Shown here in pieces: positions 34,599 through 42,436 of a stretch of 64,000 nucleotides of DNA. The DNA is from JAQGMV01 sp963828715 (GTDB lineage: Bacteria > Pseudomonadota > Gammaproteobacteria > Burkholderiales > SG8-41), in assembly GCA_963828715.1 (NCBI GenBank), contig CAWHFX010000020.1, forward strand, positions 1 through 64,000, in the 5' to 3' direction. Under the pieces are notes generated by a model. It was given only the letters and a program-made list of their open reading frames with translations, was not told the origin of the DNA and did no database searches. The first letter of the stretch is position 1. Each line of letters opens with the position of its first letter. The translations under genes and the position numbers were made by a program.

Positions 34599-37304
34599 AT
34601 GAATCACGCCCATTATCTCTCTCCGCTTTTCGAGCCGGCGTCAGTCGCCATCATCGGCGCAACGGAGCGTCCCGACGCGGTAGGCGCCGTGCTCATGCAG
34701 AATATGCTTGCCGCCAAGTATTCGGGCTCACTGCTGGCGGTCAATCCGAAATATCGCTGGGTCCGCGGCGTGAAATCGTACCCGAGCATCGCCGAGTTAC
34801 GCTACCCGGTGGATCTCGCGGTAATTGCCACGCCGCCGGAAACCGTACCCGGCGTAATCGAAGAGTGCGGGCGGGCTGGAGCGCGATCGGCAGTCGTCAT
34901 CACCTCCGGCTTCTCGGAGACGGGCCCGGCGGGCGCGCAGCTCGAACGCGCGCTGCTTGCGAGCGCGAGACGGTATGGACTGCGCCTGCTCGGGCCCAAT
35001 TGCCTCGGGCTCATGCGCCCGGGCATCGGTCTCAACGCGACTTTCGCTCACGGCAACGCAAAACCGGGCTCACTCGCCATCGTGTCTCAATCCGGTGCGG
35101 TCTGCACCGCGCTGCTCGATTGGGCGCGACCGAGTAACGTCGGTTTTTCGAGTGTCGTATCGCTCGGGGGATCCGCGGACCTCGACTTCGGCGAGTTGAT
35201 CGACTATCTCACGTACGATCCGAAAACGCAGCAGATCCTGCTGTACATCGAAGGCATCCGGAACGCCCGCCGTTTCGTGAGCTCACTGCGAGCGGCCGCG
35301 CGAACAAAACCCGTGATCGTGATGAAGGCGGGCCGACATCCGACAGGTGTACGAGCAGCCGTTTCGCACACCGGTGCGTTGGTCGGTGCGGACGATGTGT
35401 TCGAAGCCGCTATCCGTCGCACGGGTGCGGTGCGTGTGACGACGATCGTGGAACTCGTCGCCGCGGCGCAAGCCCTGTCGTCGCGTGTGCGGCCACGTGG
35501 CGATCGCCTGGCGATCGTGACCAATGGCGGTGGGCCCGGTGTACTCGCTGCGGATCGTGCTGCCGATCTGCGTCTGCCGCTGGCCGAACTGTCGCAGTCC
35601 ACGCTCGATTCGCTGTCTCAGGCGATTCCGGCGAACTGGGCACTCGGAAACCCCGTGGACCTGATCGGGGATGCGGATGCGAAACGGTATGGCGCAGCCG
35701 TAGCGGCGTGCCTCGCAGATGACGGCGTGGACGGCGTGCTCGCCGTGCTGACGCCGCAGGCCATGACCGCACCGGCGGAAGCCGCGCACGCCGTGGTGGC
35801 GTGCCGGAAGAATTCGACGAAACCGTTGCTCGCGGCGTGGATGGGCGAGGAGCAGGTAATCGAAGGACGATCAGTGTTCCAGCAGGCGGGCATACCGGTT
35901 TTCCGAACCCCCGAGCCCGCTGTCGACATGTTCGCGCACGTCTCATCCTATTACCGCAACCAGCGCATGTTGATGCAGACGCCACAGCCATTGGAGGAGC
36001 AGCCGGACCCTGATCTCGAAACAGCGCGAAAGATCATCGAAACGGCGCTTGGCGAAAATCGGACGGTGCTCACGCCGAGCGAGTCGAAACGGCTGCTTAC
36101 CTGTTTTCAGATTCCCGTCGCTCAGCCCTTACAGGCCAAGACCGAGGAGGAAGCCGTCAGACGTGCGCTCGCGCTCGGCTACCCGGTCGCCGTGAAGATC
36201 GACTCGCCGGACATTACTCATAAGACCGATGTAGGCGGGGTGCAGCTCAACATCACGGACGAGCAAGGCGTGATCGCGGCGTACCGCACGATCATGGCGA
36301 GCGTGCAGCGCGCACAGCCTTCAGCGGTCATCACCGGAGTGACGGTTGAACCGATGCTCATGCACAAGAACGCCCGGGAGCTTTTCATCGGCATCTTGCA
36401 TGATCCGGTGTTCGGGCCCGCGATGACGTTCGGTTCAGGCGGGATCGAAATCGAAGTTTACGCAGACAGAGCCGTCGGCTTGCCGCCGCTCAACAGTTTC
36501 CTCGTCCGCGAGATGATCCGTTCCACGCGTGCGTCGAAGCTGCTCGGAGAGTTCCGAGGCATGCCGCCAGTCGACATGAAGGCACTCGAAAACGTGCTGC
36601 TGCGTGTCTCGGCCATGGTGTGCGAGTTGCCATGGATACGCGAGCTCGACGTGAATCCCTTACTCGTGGATCACGCCGGCGCCGTGGCGGCCGATGCGCG
36701 GGTTGTCGTCGCGCCCCACTCCGCAGAAGCGCAGCCGTACGAGCACATGGCGATACATCCGTATCCGAACCGGCTGGTCTCGGAATGGCAGACCGAGCGC
36801 GGGGCGCAGGTCACGATCCGGCCAATCTGTCCCGAAGACGCTGAAATCGAGCAGGCGTTCGTCCGCTCGCTTTCGCCCGAAGCCAAGTACCTGCGCTTCA
36901 TGAGCACCGTGAAGGAGCTCAGTCCGGCCATGCTCGCCCGCTTCACCCAGGTCGACTACGACCGCGAGATGGCGCTGATCGCGGTAGATCGGAGCACGGG
37001 ACGTGAGATTCAGGTCGGGGTCGCGCGCTATGTCGTCAATCCCGACTGGCAGTCGTGCGAGTTTGCGATAGTCGTCAGTCAGGACTGGCAGGGACACGGT
37101 CTTGGACGACATCTCATGCTACGGCTGATCGACATCGCCCGGGCGCGCGGGCTGAAGGTCATGACGGGGCAAATCCTTGCGGCCAACGGCCGTATGCTGG
37201 CAATGGCGAAAGCGCTTGGATTTACCTTCGACGACTCGGTCGAACCGGAATTGGATGTCAAGCACGTGCGGCTCACGCTTGCGAAAGTGCCTCAGGCAGC
37301 ATAG
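34599..37304 (+). CDS. ADP-forming acyl-CoA synthetase fused to GNAT acetyltransferase
   Basis: The intact 901-residue protein has four parts. They are a CoA-binding Rossmann domain (SVAIIGATERPDAVG, residues about 12-28), a succinyl-CoA-ligase-like domain with VSQSGAVCTALLDWA and SHTGALVGAD carrying the phospho-His, an ATP-grasp domain (from about residue 490, PVAVKIDSPDITHKTDVGG) and a C-terminal GNAT domain from about 745 (RFMSTVKELSP, QGHGLGRHLMLRL). The architecture matches the protein lysine acetyltransferase Pat/PatZ, whose synthetase half is usually inactive. Here the His is present, so acetyl-CoA synthetase activity cannot be excluded. Acetylation of acetyl-CoA synthetase is the classic role. 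Confidence 0.9.
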   Translation: MNHAHYLSPLFEPASVAIIGATERPDAVGAVLMQNMLAAKYSGSLLAVNPKYRWVRGVKSYPSIAELRYPVDLAVIATPPETVPGVIEECGRAGARSAVVITSGFSETGPAGAQLERALLASARRYGLRLLGPNCLGLMRPGIGLNATFAHGNAKPGSLAIVSQSGAVCTALLDWARPSNVGFSSVVSLGGSADLDFGELIDYLTYDPKTQQILLYIEGIRNARRFVSSLRAAARTKPVIVMKAGRHPTGVRAAVSHTGALVGADDVFEAAIRRTGAVRVTTIVELVAAAQALSSRVRPRGDRLAIVTNGGGPGVLAADRAADLRLPLAELSQSTLDSLSQAIPANWALGNPVDLIGDADAKRYGAAVAACLADDGVDGVLAVLTPQAMTAPAEAAHAVVACRKNSTKPLLAAWMGEEQVIEGRSVFQQAGIPVFRTPEPAVDMFAHVSSYYRNQRMLMQTPQPLEEQPDPDLETARKIIETALGENRTVLTPSESKRLLTCFQIPVAQPLQAKTEEEAVRRALALGYPVAVKIDSPDITHKTDVGGVQLNITDEQGVIAAYRTIMASVQRAQPSAVITGVTVEPMLMHKNARELFIGILHDPVFGPAMTFGSGGIEIEVYADRAVGLPPLNSFLVREMIRSTRASKLLGEFRGMPPVDMKALENVLLRVSAMVCELPWIRELDVNPLLVDHAGAVAADARVVVAPHSAEAQPYEHMAIHPYPNRLVSEWQTERGAQVTIRPICPEDAEIEQAFVRSLSPEAKYLRFMSTVKELSPAMLARFTQVDYDREMALIAVDRSTGREIQVGVARYVVNPDWQSCEFAIVVSQDWQGHGLGRHLMLRLIDIARARGLKVMTGQILAANGRMLAMAKALGFTFDDSVEPELDVKHVRLTLAKVPQAA

Positions 37305-37362
37305 GAAGGATGTTGACCGGGCGGGAAGCTATAATCGCGTCGCCGATTGGAGACCTCAGCGC

Positions 37363-39114
37363 GTGACGACACCCGGACGGCTAGAACGAAATGGCCCGAT
37401 TGCTGTTTATGCCGTCGGTGCGGTGATCATTTTGTTCATCGCGATCGCGGCTGCATGGATGATCACGCGTGACTACCGCATCGCAATAGAACAGGCCGAA
37501 CTCCACCTGGAAAACGTCAGCGTCGTGCTCGCGGAGCACACGCGTTTTGCCTTGCAGATGGCGCCCCCTGATATCCATGCTCGTGTTTCCGGGCGGAGTG
37601 CTTCGTCCGGATCGCCGGAACGGGACCAGGAGCTCGTGAACAACTACTTCGACCGGTTTTACAGCAGCATCGAGCTTGCATATACCGGCCGCATCATCCT
37701 GTTTCGCCCGGACGGCACACTGGTCGCGAGTTACCCGAGTGTCGACGGTGCTTATGGCCGCAGTTATGCGGACCACGTTCTGTTCGAGCACGCCAGGGAT
37801 TCCAGCAATGGCCTGCTGCGGGGCCGAGGCGTGCTCGAATCCGACGAGCGTCTGGTCGCCTATCGTGTGATCGGCGATTACCGGGTGCTGCTCGTGCTGT
37901 CCACGCCCATGTCGGCCGTACTCCACGACTGGAAACGCGACTCGGCCATTGTCGTGCTCGCGGCGCTCCTGCTGGCGGGGCTCGCGGGCACTGCGGCCTT
38001 TCTGCTGGCACGGGTATGGCGACTCACGACGTCCCTGATCGCGGATGCCGCGGAGAAGCAGATGCGCCTCGATTCGATCATCGCCTCCGCGATGGACGCG
38101 ATTATCACGGTCGACCAGCAGCAGAATATCATCCTGTTCAACTCGGCTGCCGAACATATCTTCCTGTGCAGTGCGAACGAGGCGATTGGCGGTTCCCTTG
38201 ATCGCTTCATACCTGACCGTTTCCGTGGATCGCACCGCGCGCATGTCGAGCGGTTCGGCCGCTCTGGAGTGACGATGCGCCGTATGGGTGCCGCCCTGGT
38301 GCTTTCGGGCCTGCGCAGCAACGGCGAGGAATTCCCGATCGACGCTTCGATCTCCCACGTTCTTGTAGCAGGCCAGATGTTCTACACCGTGATCCTCCGC
38401 GATATCACCGAGCGGCAGCGGGCCGCCGAGGAGCTCGAGCGTTCGCACCAGGAGTTGCGCGACCTCTACGAAGCGATGCACGAGGTCCGTGAAGGCGAAC
38501 GCACGCGTATCGCACGCGAGCTGCACGACGAACTTGCACAATGGCTTACCGCGCTCAAGATGGATGCGTCGTGGATCGCCTCTCGCCTGCCACGCGAACA
38601 CGAGCAGCTCGTGACGAAGGCCGAGCGCATGAAAGGCGTGGTCGACAACACGGTCGCGGCCATGAGGCGGATCGCGGCTGATCTGCGTCCGGTGATGCTC
38701 GACGATCTCGGGCTCGTGCCCGCGGTGGAAAACCTGCTCTACGACGTGTCGGAGCGCGCCGGTATCGTCGTGAGTCTGACCGGCACTACCAGCGACGTCG
38801 ATCTGAAGGAGCCCTACGCGACCGCAGTGTATCGGATGGTGCAGGAAGCGCTGACCAACGTCGTCCGGCACTCGCAGGCCACCTCCGTCGAGGTGCAGTT
38901 TTCAGTACACGATTCGCGCTTGCATGTTCAGATCACGGATAACGGCCGTGGATTCAAGCCGGATCCCGGGCGCAAGTCTTTCGGCGTGCTCGGCATCAGG
39001 GAACGTGCGCGTACGCTGGGCGGGTCGGCGCGCATCTTCTCTCCGGAGACAGGGGGCACCGTCGTCCAGATCGAGATTCCGCTCAGAACGCGTGCGGTGG
39101 CGGAGCCGGCCTGA
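37363..39114 (+). CDS. Sensor histidine kinase, NarX/UhpB type with PAS domain
   Basis: About 583 residues from a GTG at 37363. The first helix (VYAVGAVIILFIAIAAAWMI) and a second near residue 195-215 (IVVLAALLLAGLAGTAAFLL) enclose a periplasmic domain resembling Cache-like sensors (GRIILFRPDGTLVASYP). A PAS domain follows (MDAIITVDQQQNIILFNSAA), then HisKA_3 with the phospho-His in RIARELHDELAQWLTALKM, and HATPase_c with the N-box QEALTNVVRHSQA and ITDNGRGF. It overlaps the next gene, a NarL-type regulator, which is surely its partner. The signal is unknown. A TATAAT lies at 37330-37335. Confidence 0.88.
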   Translation: MTTPGRLERNGPIAVYAVGAVIILFIAIAAAWMITRDYRIAIEQAELHLENVSVVLAEHTRFALQMAPPDIHARVSGRSASSGSPERDQELVNNYFDRFYSSIELAYTGRIILFRPDGTLVASYPSVDGAYGRSYADHVLFEHARDSSNGLLRGRGVLESDERLVAYRVIGDYRVLLVLSTPMSAVLHDWKRDSAIVVLAALLLAGLAGTAAFLLARVWRLTTSLIADAAEKQMRLDSIIASAMDAIITVDQQQNIILFNSAAEHIFLCSANEAIGGSLDRFIPDRFRGSHRAHVERFGRSGVTMRRMGAALVLSGLRSNGEEFPIDASISHVLVAGQMFYTVILRDITERQRAAEELERSHQELRDLYEAMHEVREGERTRIARELHDELAQWLTALKMDASWIASRLPREHEQLVTKAERMKGVVDNTVAAMRRIAADLRPVMLDDLGLVPAVENLLYDVSERAGIVVSLTGTTSDVDLKEPYATAVYRMVQEALTNVVRHSQATSVEVQFSVHDSRLHVQITDNGRGFKPDPGRKSFGVLGIRERARTLGGSARIFSPETGGTVVQIEIPLRTRAVAEPA

Positions 39115-39749
39115 TGATCCGCGTCCTGCTCGCAGACGATCACGCGATCGTCAGGAATGGCTTGAAGGAAATTCTCGAGTCGACCGGCGATATCGTTGTC
39201 GCGGCAGAGGCAACGAACGGGTTCGAGGCGCTTGCGCGCGTGCGCGAAACGGAGGTCGACGTCGCTGTCGTCGATCTTTCAATGCCGGGGCGCAGCGGCA
39301 TCGAGCTCATCAAACTCCTCAAGGTGGAGCGCCCGAAACTGCGGCTGCTCGTGTTGAGCATGCATAGCGAAGAGCAGTATGCCGTGCGCGCCGTGCGCGC
39401 GGGGGCTGCTGGCTATCTGACGAAGGAGAGTGCTGCCGATGAGCTCGTGGCAGCGATTCGGCGCATCGCCGGAGGCGGCGCGTATATCAGTCCGGAAACT
39501 GCCGAGCGTCTGGTTCTCGCCTCGAATACCGGATCGGACGGTCCTCCTCATACACTGCTCTCGAACCGCGAGTACGAGGTGTTTCGCGCCATCGTCGCCG
39601 GCAAGTCGGTTACTGACATCGCCGCGGGCCTCAATCTCAGCGTGAAGACGATCAGCACGCACAAGTCGCGCATTCTCGAGAAGATGGGCCTCGCGAATCA
39701 GGCGGACCTCGTGCGCTACGCTGTGCGCCACAACCTGACGGACGACTAG
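39114..39749 (+). CDS. NarL/FixJ-type response regulator
   Basis: The 211-residue protein has a receiver domain (IRVLLADDHAIVRNGLKEIL, VAVVDLSMPGRSGIELI with the phospho-Asp, AAGYLTKESAADELV with the conserved Lys) and a C-terminal LuxR-type HTH (LSNREYEVFRAIVAGKSVTDI, LNLSVKTISTHKSRILEKM). It starts at the last base of the kinase stop codon, so the two are translationally coupled. It is probably a transcription factor for nearby respiratory or stress genes, but the targets are not identifiable. Confidence 0.93.
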   Translation: MIRVLLADDHAIVRNGLKEILESTGDIVVAAEATNGFEALARVRETEVDVAVVDLSMPGRSGIELIKLLKVERPKLRLLVLSMHSEEQYAVRAVRAGAAGYLTKESAADELVAAIRRIAGGGAYISPETAERLVLASNTGSDGPPHTLLSNREYEVFRAIVAGKSVTDIAAGLNLSVKTISTHKSRILEKMGLANQADLVRYAVRHNLTDD

Positions 39750-39962
39750 CCGCTCACGCTCGGTCAGGACCGGTGCTGCGCCTCCCGACGCTCGCACCGT
39801 CACGTCCGGATAGCTCCTCGGGCTGCAGGATGACCGCCCCTAACGACCCGCCGGAGCACGGGGCCGTGTCGGACGATTCCTACAGCCGCTGCTTCCATTC
39901 CTAGGGGTCAATTCAGCGCACGCCGATGGTGCGCCCGCCGGCCGGTGAGCATACTGCGGTCC

Positions 39963-40382
39963 ATGCAAACACGACACGTCCAGCGAGGCATGAAAGTCTT
40001 CCTGGTGGAGGATTCGGCGCCGCTTTGCGAGCGCCTCGTCGAGATGATCGAAGCGGATGGCGAGCATGCGGTTGTCGGTCAGGCAGCAACGTACGACGAG
40101 GCGGTGGAAGGTATCACCGCAACGCGGCCGGACGTGGGCATCTTCGACATTCGCCTGCAACACGGAAACGGGATCGACGCTCTGGCCGAGGTCAAGCGCC
40201 GTATGCCCGAACTCGTCGGCATCGTAATGAGCAACTACGCGACGCCACAGCACGTGAAGGCGAGCGCTGACGCGGGTGCCGAGTATTTCCTCGACAAGTC
40301 CGCAGACTTTGAACGTATCACCGAGATCCTTTCGGCCATAGGCATCGAAGAAAGGCAAAGACATGAGACTGGCAACCGCTGA
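39963..40382 (+). CDS. Single-domain response regulator (receiver only)
   Basis: About 139 residues from the start at 39963; a second ATG at 39990 (MKVFLVEDSAPLCERL) may be the real one, as it begins exactly at the receiver. The domain has the acidic pair in FLVEDS, phospho-Asp in VGIFDIRLQHGNGIDAL, Ser/Thr in GIVMSNYATPQH and Lys in YFLDKSADFERI. It has no output domain. Its 3' end overlaps the FNR-type regulator gene by 20 bases, so the two are probably made together. The two-component pair upstream could be its phosphodonor. Confidence 0.82.
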   Translation: MQTRHVQRGMKVFLVEDSAPLCERLVEMIEADGEHAVVGQAATYDEAVEGITATRPDVGIFDIRLQHGNGIDALAEVKRRMPELVGIVMSNYATPQHVKASADAGAEYFLDKSADFERITEILSAIGIEERQRHETGNR

Positions 40383-41187
40383 AGCTCAACAGGGGGTAGC
40401 ACTGATGACGATCGCTTCAACCGAGCCCGTCGGCCCGAGCGCCACAGTTACGGCGTTGCGCGTGACCCCAGCCCGCACCGTCAAGGCGACGGGCAGGCCG
40501 GTATCCTGCTCCAGCTGCTGCCTGCAGGGCGTGTGTTTGCCGTGCGGCCTCACGACCGACAAGCTGGGCGATATGGACGAGCTCACGCGCGTCAAACGCC
40601 GCATCCCTCGCGGTTCTGCGCTGTATCGCAGCGGAGACAGTTTCGACTCGCTCTACGCCGTTCGCAGCGGTTCTTTCAAGAGCGTCGGAATATCGCGTGC
40701 CGGCCAGGAAAAGGTCACGGGGCTGCATCTTCCGGGCGAAATGATGGGCCTCGATGCGATCAACAGCCGTGTTCATGGATACGACGCCATCGCGCTCGAA
40801 GACAGTGAAGTCTGCGTCGTCCCGTATTCGCGACTCACGCAGCTTGCGCTGCGCCTTCCCGACTTGCAGGCGAGTCTGCTGCGCATTCTGAGCGGCGACA
40901 TTTCGCGCGACCAGGGGCTTATGCTTCTGCTGGGCGGCATGGATGCCGAACAGCGCATCGCCGCGTTCCTCCTCAGCCTTTCCAAGCGTTATCAGAGGCT
41001 CGGCTATGCGGCGACGCGCTTCAGCCTGCGTATGACGCGCGAGGAGATTGGAAGTTATCTCGGCCTTACGCTCGAGACGGTGAGCCGGCTTTTCTCAAGG
41101 CTGCAGCGTGAGGGCCTGCTCAGCGCCCATCAGCGCGAGGTCGAGCTGAAGGACATGTCCAGACTGCGCGAGCTCGTCGGGCACTAA
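40363..41187 (+). CDS. FNR/Anr-type oxygen-responsive regulator
   Basis: About 274 residues from ATG 40363; ATG 40405 is an alternative. Four cysteines match the [4Fe-4S] ligands of FNR: Cys49, Cys52 and Cys58 in CSSCCLQGVC (Cys-x2-Cys-x5-Cys) and Cys151 in ALEDSEVCVVP. The cyclic-nucleotide-like beta-roll and dimer helix follow, then the HTH EEIGSYLGLTLETVSRLFSR, whose recognition helix has the E-x2-S-R residues that read TTGAT half-sites. It is thus an Anr-like activator that works when oxygen is low. Ten matching boxes lie within 10 kb on either side. The N-terminal extension of about 45 residues before the cluster is longer than in E. coli FNR. Confidence 0.93.
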   Translation: MRLATAEAQQGVALMTIASTEPVGPSATVTALRVTPARTVKATGRPVSCSSCCLQGVCLPCGLTTDKLGDMDELTRVKRRIPRGSALYRSGDSFDSLYAVRSGSFKSVGISRAGQEKVTGLHLPGEMMGLDAINSRVHGYDAIALEDSEVCVVPYSRLTQLALRLPDLQASLLRILSGDISRDQGLMLLLGGMDAEQRIAAFLLSLSKRYQRLGYAATRFSLRMTREEIGSYLGLTLETVSRLFSRLQREGLLSAHQREVELKDMSRLRELVGH

Positions 41188-41231
41188 GCAGAGCAACGCA
41201 AGCCGCTCGGAGCGGCCTTGCGGACCGAGCG

Positions 41232-41264
41232 AAAAAAGCCGGCCTCTCGAGAGGCCGGCTTTTT
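41232..41264 (+). terminator. Bidirectional rho-independent terminator
   Basis: A perfect 24-base palindrome at 41237-41260 (12 bases per arm, AGCCGGCCTCTC and its complement) is flanked by an A-run on the left and a T-run (TTTTT) on the right. It stands between the convergent FNR-type regulator gene and usp gene and should end transcription from both sides. Confidence 0.93.
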
Positions 41265-41293
41265 GTTTGGACTACCGTTCCGGGGTCGAGCGA

Positions 41294-41737
41294 TCAGTGC
41301 GTAACGAGTACCGGGACGCGCGTCTTCACGAGCACCTTCTGGGTTTCGCTGCCGAGAAGCAGCTTCGAAAGTCCCGTGCGTCCATGCGAGCCCATAACGA
41401 TCGCGTCGCATCCGAGCTGTTCGACGGCGTCTACGATTGCGTCGGCCGGGAACTTGCTCATCGCCATCCGAACTTCGCATCGCACGCCCGCGACCTCCGC
41501 AAGCTTCTTCACGTCGGCCAGATGCGGCGCGGCCTGCTGCTGCACGTTCTTCTCGTGCTCGTCCGGTAAGACGAAATGCAGCGGCACGTGCTCTTCCTGT
41601 ACGTGCGTGCTATAGGGTTCCGCGATATGAAGAGCAGTGATCTGTGCGCCGCTCAGCTTGGCAAGTGCAACGGCGTTCACCGCGGCGGTGTGTGACAGGT
41701 CCGACCCGTCGGTCGGAACCAGTATGTGCCTGAACAT
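41294..41737 (-). CDS. Universal stress protein UspA family
   Basis: About 147 residues. The start at 41737 gives the family N-terminus MFRHILVPTDGSDLSHTAA. Next comes ITALHIAEPY and the ATP-binding block GCDAIVMGSHGRTGLSKLLLGSETQKVL (G-x2-G-x9-G-S/T) near the end, so it is probably an ATP-binding member. A weak FNR-like box lies at 41819-41832, about 82 bases upstream. Usp genes are standard members of the Anr regulon in pseudomonads. It is convergent with the regulator gene across a terminator. Confidence 0.93.
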   Translation of the reverse strand: MFRHILVPTDGSDLSHTAAVNAVALAKLSGAQITALHIAEPYSTHVQEEHVPLHFVLPDEHEKNVQQQAAPHLADVKKLAEVAGVRCEVRMAMSKFPADAIVDAVEQLGCDAIVMGSHGRTGLSKLLLGSETQKVLVKTRVPVLVTH

Positions 41738-41818
41738 GAATGTGTCTCCCGTAGTGCAGAAGCCGCCGAGGCGGACCGTTCGTCGCACGCATCATGACGT
41801 GCTTCGGCGCCCGATTTC

Positions 41819-41832
41819 TTGATGTAGCGCAA
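41819..41832 (-). promoter_or_regulatory. Weak FNR/Anr-like box upstream of usp
   Basis: TTGATGTAGCGCAA has one perfect half-site (TTGAT) and a poor second one (CGCAA for ATCAA). It lies at a sensible distance from the usp start at 41737. Confidence 0.5.
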
Positions 41833-42023
41833 TTTTCGTGTTACTGCATAAGGCGCCTTCGAACCGTGCGACGGAGCTTCGGCGTGCGTCTGCGGTGGAG
41901 CTCAGGATTGAAATGTGGAACTGGCTGCAGCGAGTGTCGCACTCGCATTCCGGTGTGCGTTGCAGAAGAGCGGCAACCGGCGCGCCGCGTGCGTCGCGGA
42001 GGCGACGATGCGGCGCAGCCGAA

Positions 42024-42281
42024 CTACACGTGCGCTGCGGGCATGAAACTCAGGGCGGCGGCGTTCATCCCATGCTGATCGATCAGCTCGTCGAGCTCGA
42101 TCACCAGCGAGGTCCGATCCTGCGGATGCAGGAGCTCACCGTCACTCGACCATACGATCTGTTCGTGCTCGATGGCGTAACGCGCCGCTCCGAGAGTGAG
42201 CGGGATGTGTCCCTGTGTGGCAGGCACGATGTCCAGAATTGCTGCCGTGAGTTCCGGCGTCATCAAAGTCGGTCCCATCAT
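42024..42281 (-). CDS. Small protein of unknown function under an FNR/Anr box
   Basis: About 85 residues from the start at 42281 (a second Met follows at once). Visible blocks are MGPTLMTPELTAAILDIVPA, GHIPLTLGAARYAIEHEQIV and SLVIELDELIDQHGMNAAAL. It is soluble, slightly acidic and probably helical, without signal or membrane segment. I do not recognise the family. A near-perfect FNR-like box at 42342-42355 lies 61 bases upstream, so it is probably made at low oxygen. It is divergent from ald, which may share the box. Confidence 0.6.
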   Translation of the reverse strand: MMGPTLMTPELTAAILDIVPATQGHIPLTLGAARYAIEHEQIVWSSDGELLHPQDRTSLVIELDELIDQHGMNAAALSFMPAAHV

Positions 42282-42341
42282 GGCTATTTCCTCGCCATCC
42301 ACTCGTGGTCCACAGTGGACTCCACCGTGACTGAGCTTACG

Positions 42342-42355
42342 TTGATGTGTATCAA
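42342..42355. promoter_or_regulatory. FNR/Anr-like box between a small gene and ald
   Basis: TTGATGTGTATCAA has both half-sites perfect. It lies about 88 bases before the ald start and 67 before the divergent small gene (centre distances), so it can serve both directions. Confidence 0.85.
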
Positions 42356-42392
42356 TTCCGTGGGGCCACGTCAGTTCGGCATCCGAAAGCCG

Positions 42393-42406
42393 TTGACACA
42401 GGTCAA
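42393..42406 (+). promoter_or_regulatory. Second FNR/Anr-like box upstream of ald
   Basis: TTGACACAGGTCAA is an imperfect palindrome with one mismatch per half. Its centre is only 37.5 bases before the ald ATG, too close for class II activation unless transcription starts inside the gene, so it may repress or tune the promoter driven by the upstream box. Confidence 0.6.
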
Positions 42407-42436
42407 CGGACTTTCGCAACAGAGGGAGCGGCAGCC

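Noticed and set aside
37314..37335. TTGACC plus TATAAT as a sigma-70 promoter before the sensor kinase
   Set aside because: The spacing between the two hexamers is only 10 bases instead of about 17, so they do not form one promoter. The TATAAT alone may still be a -10.
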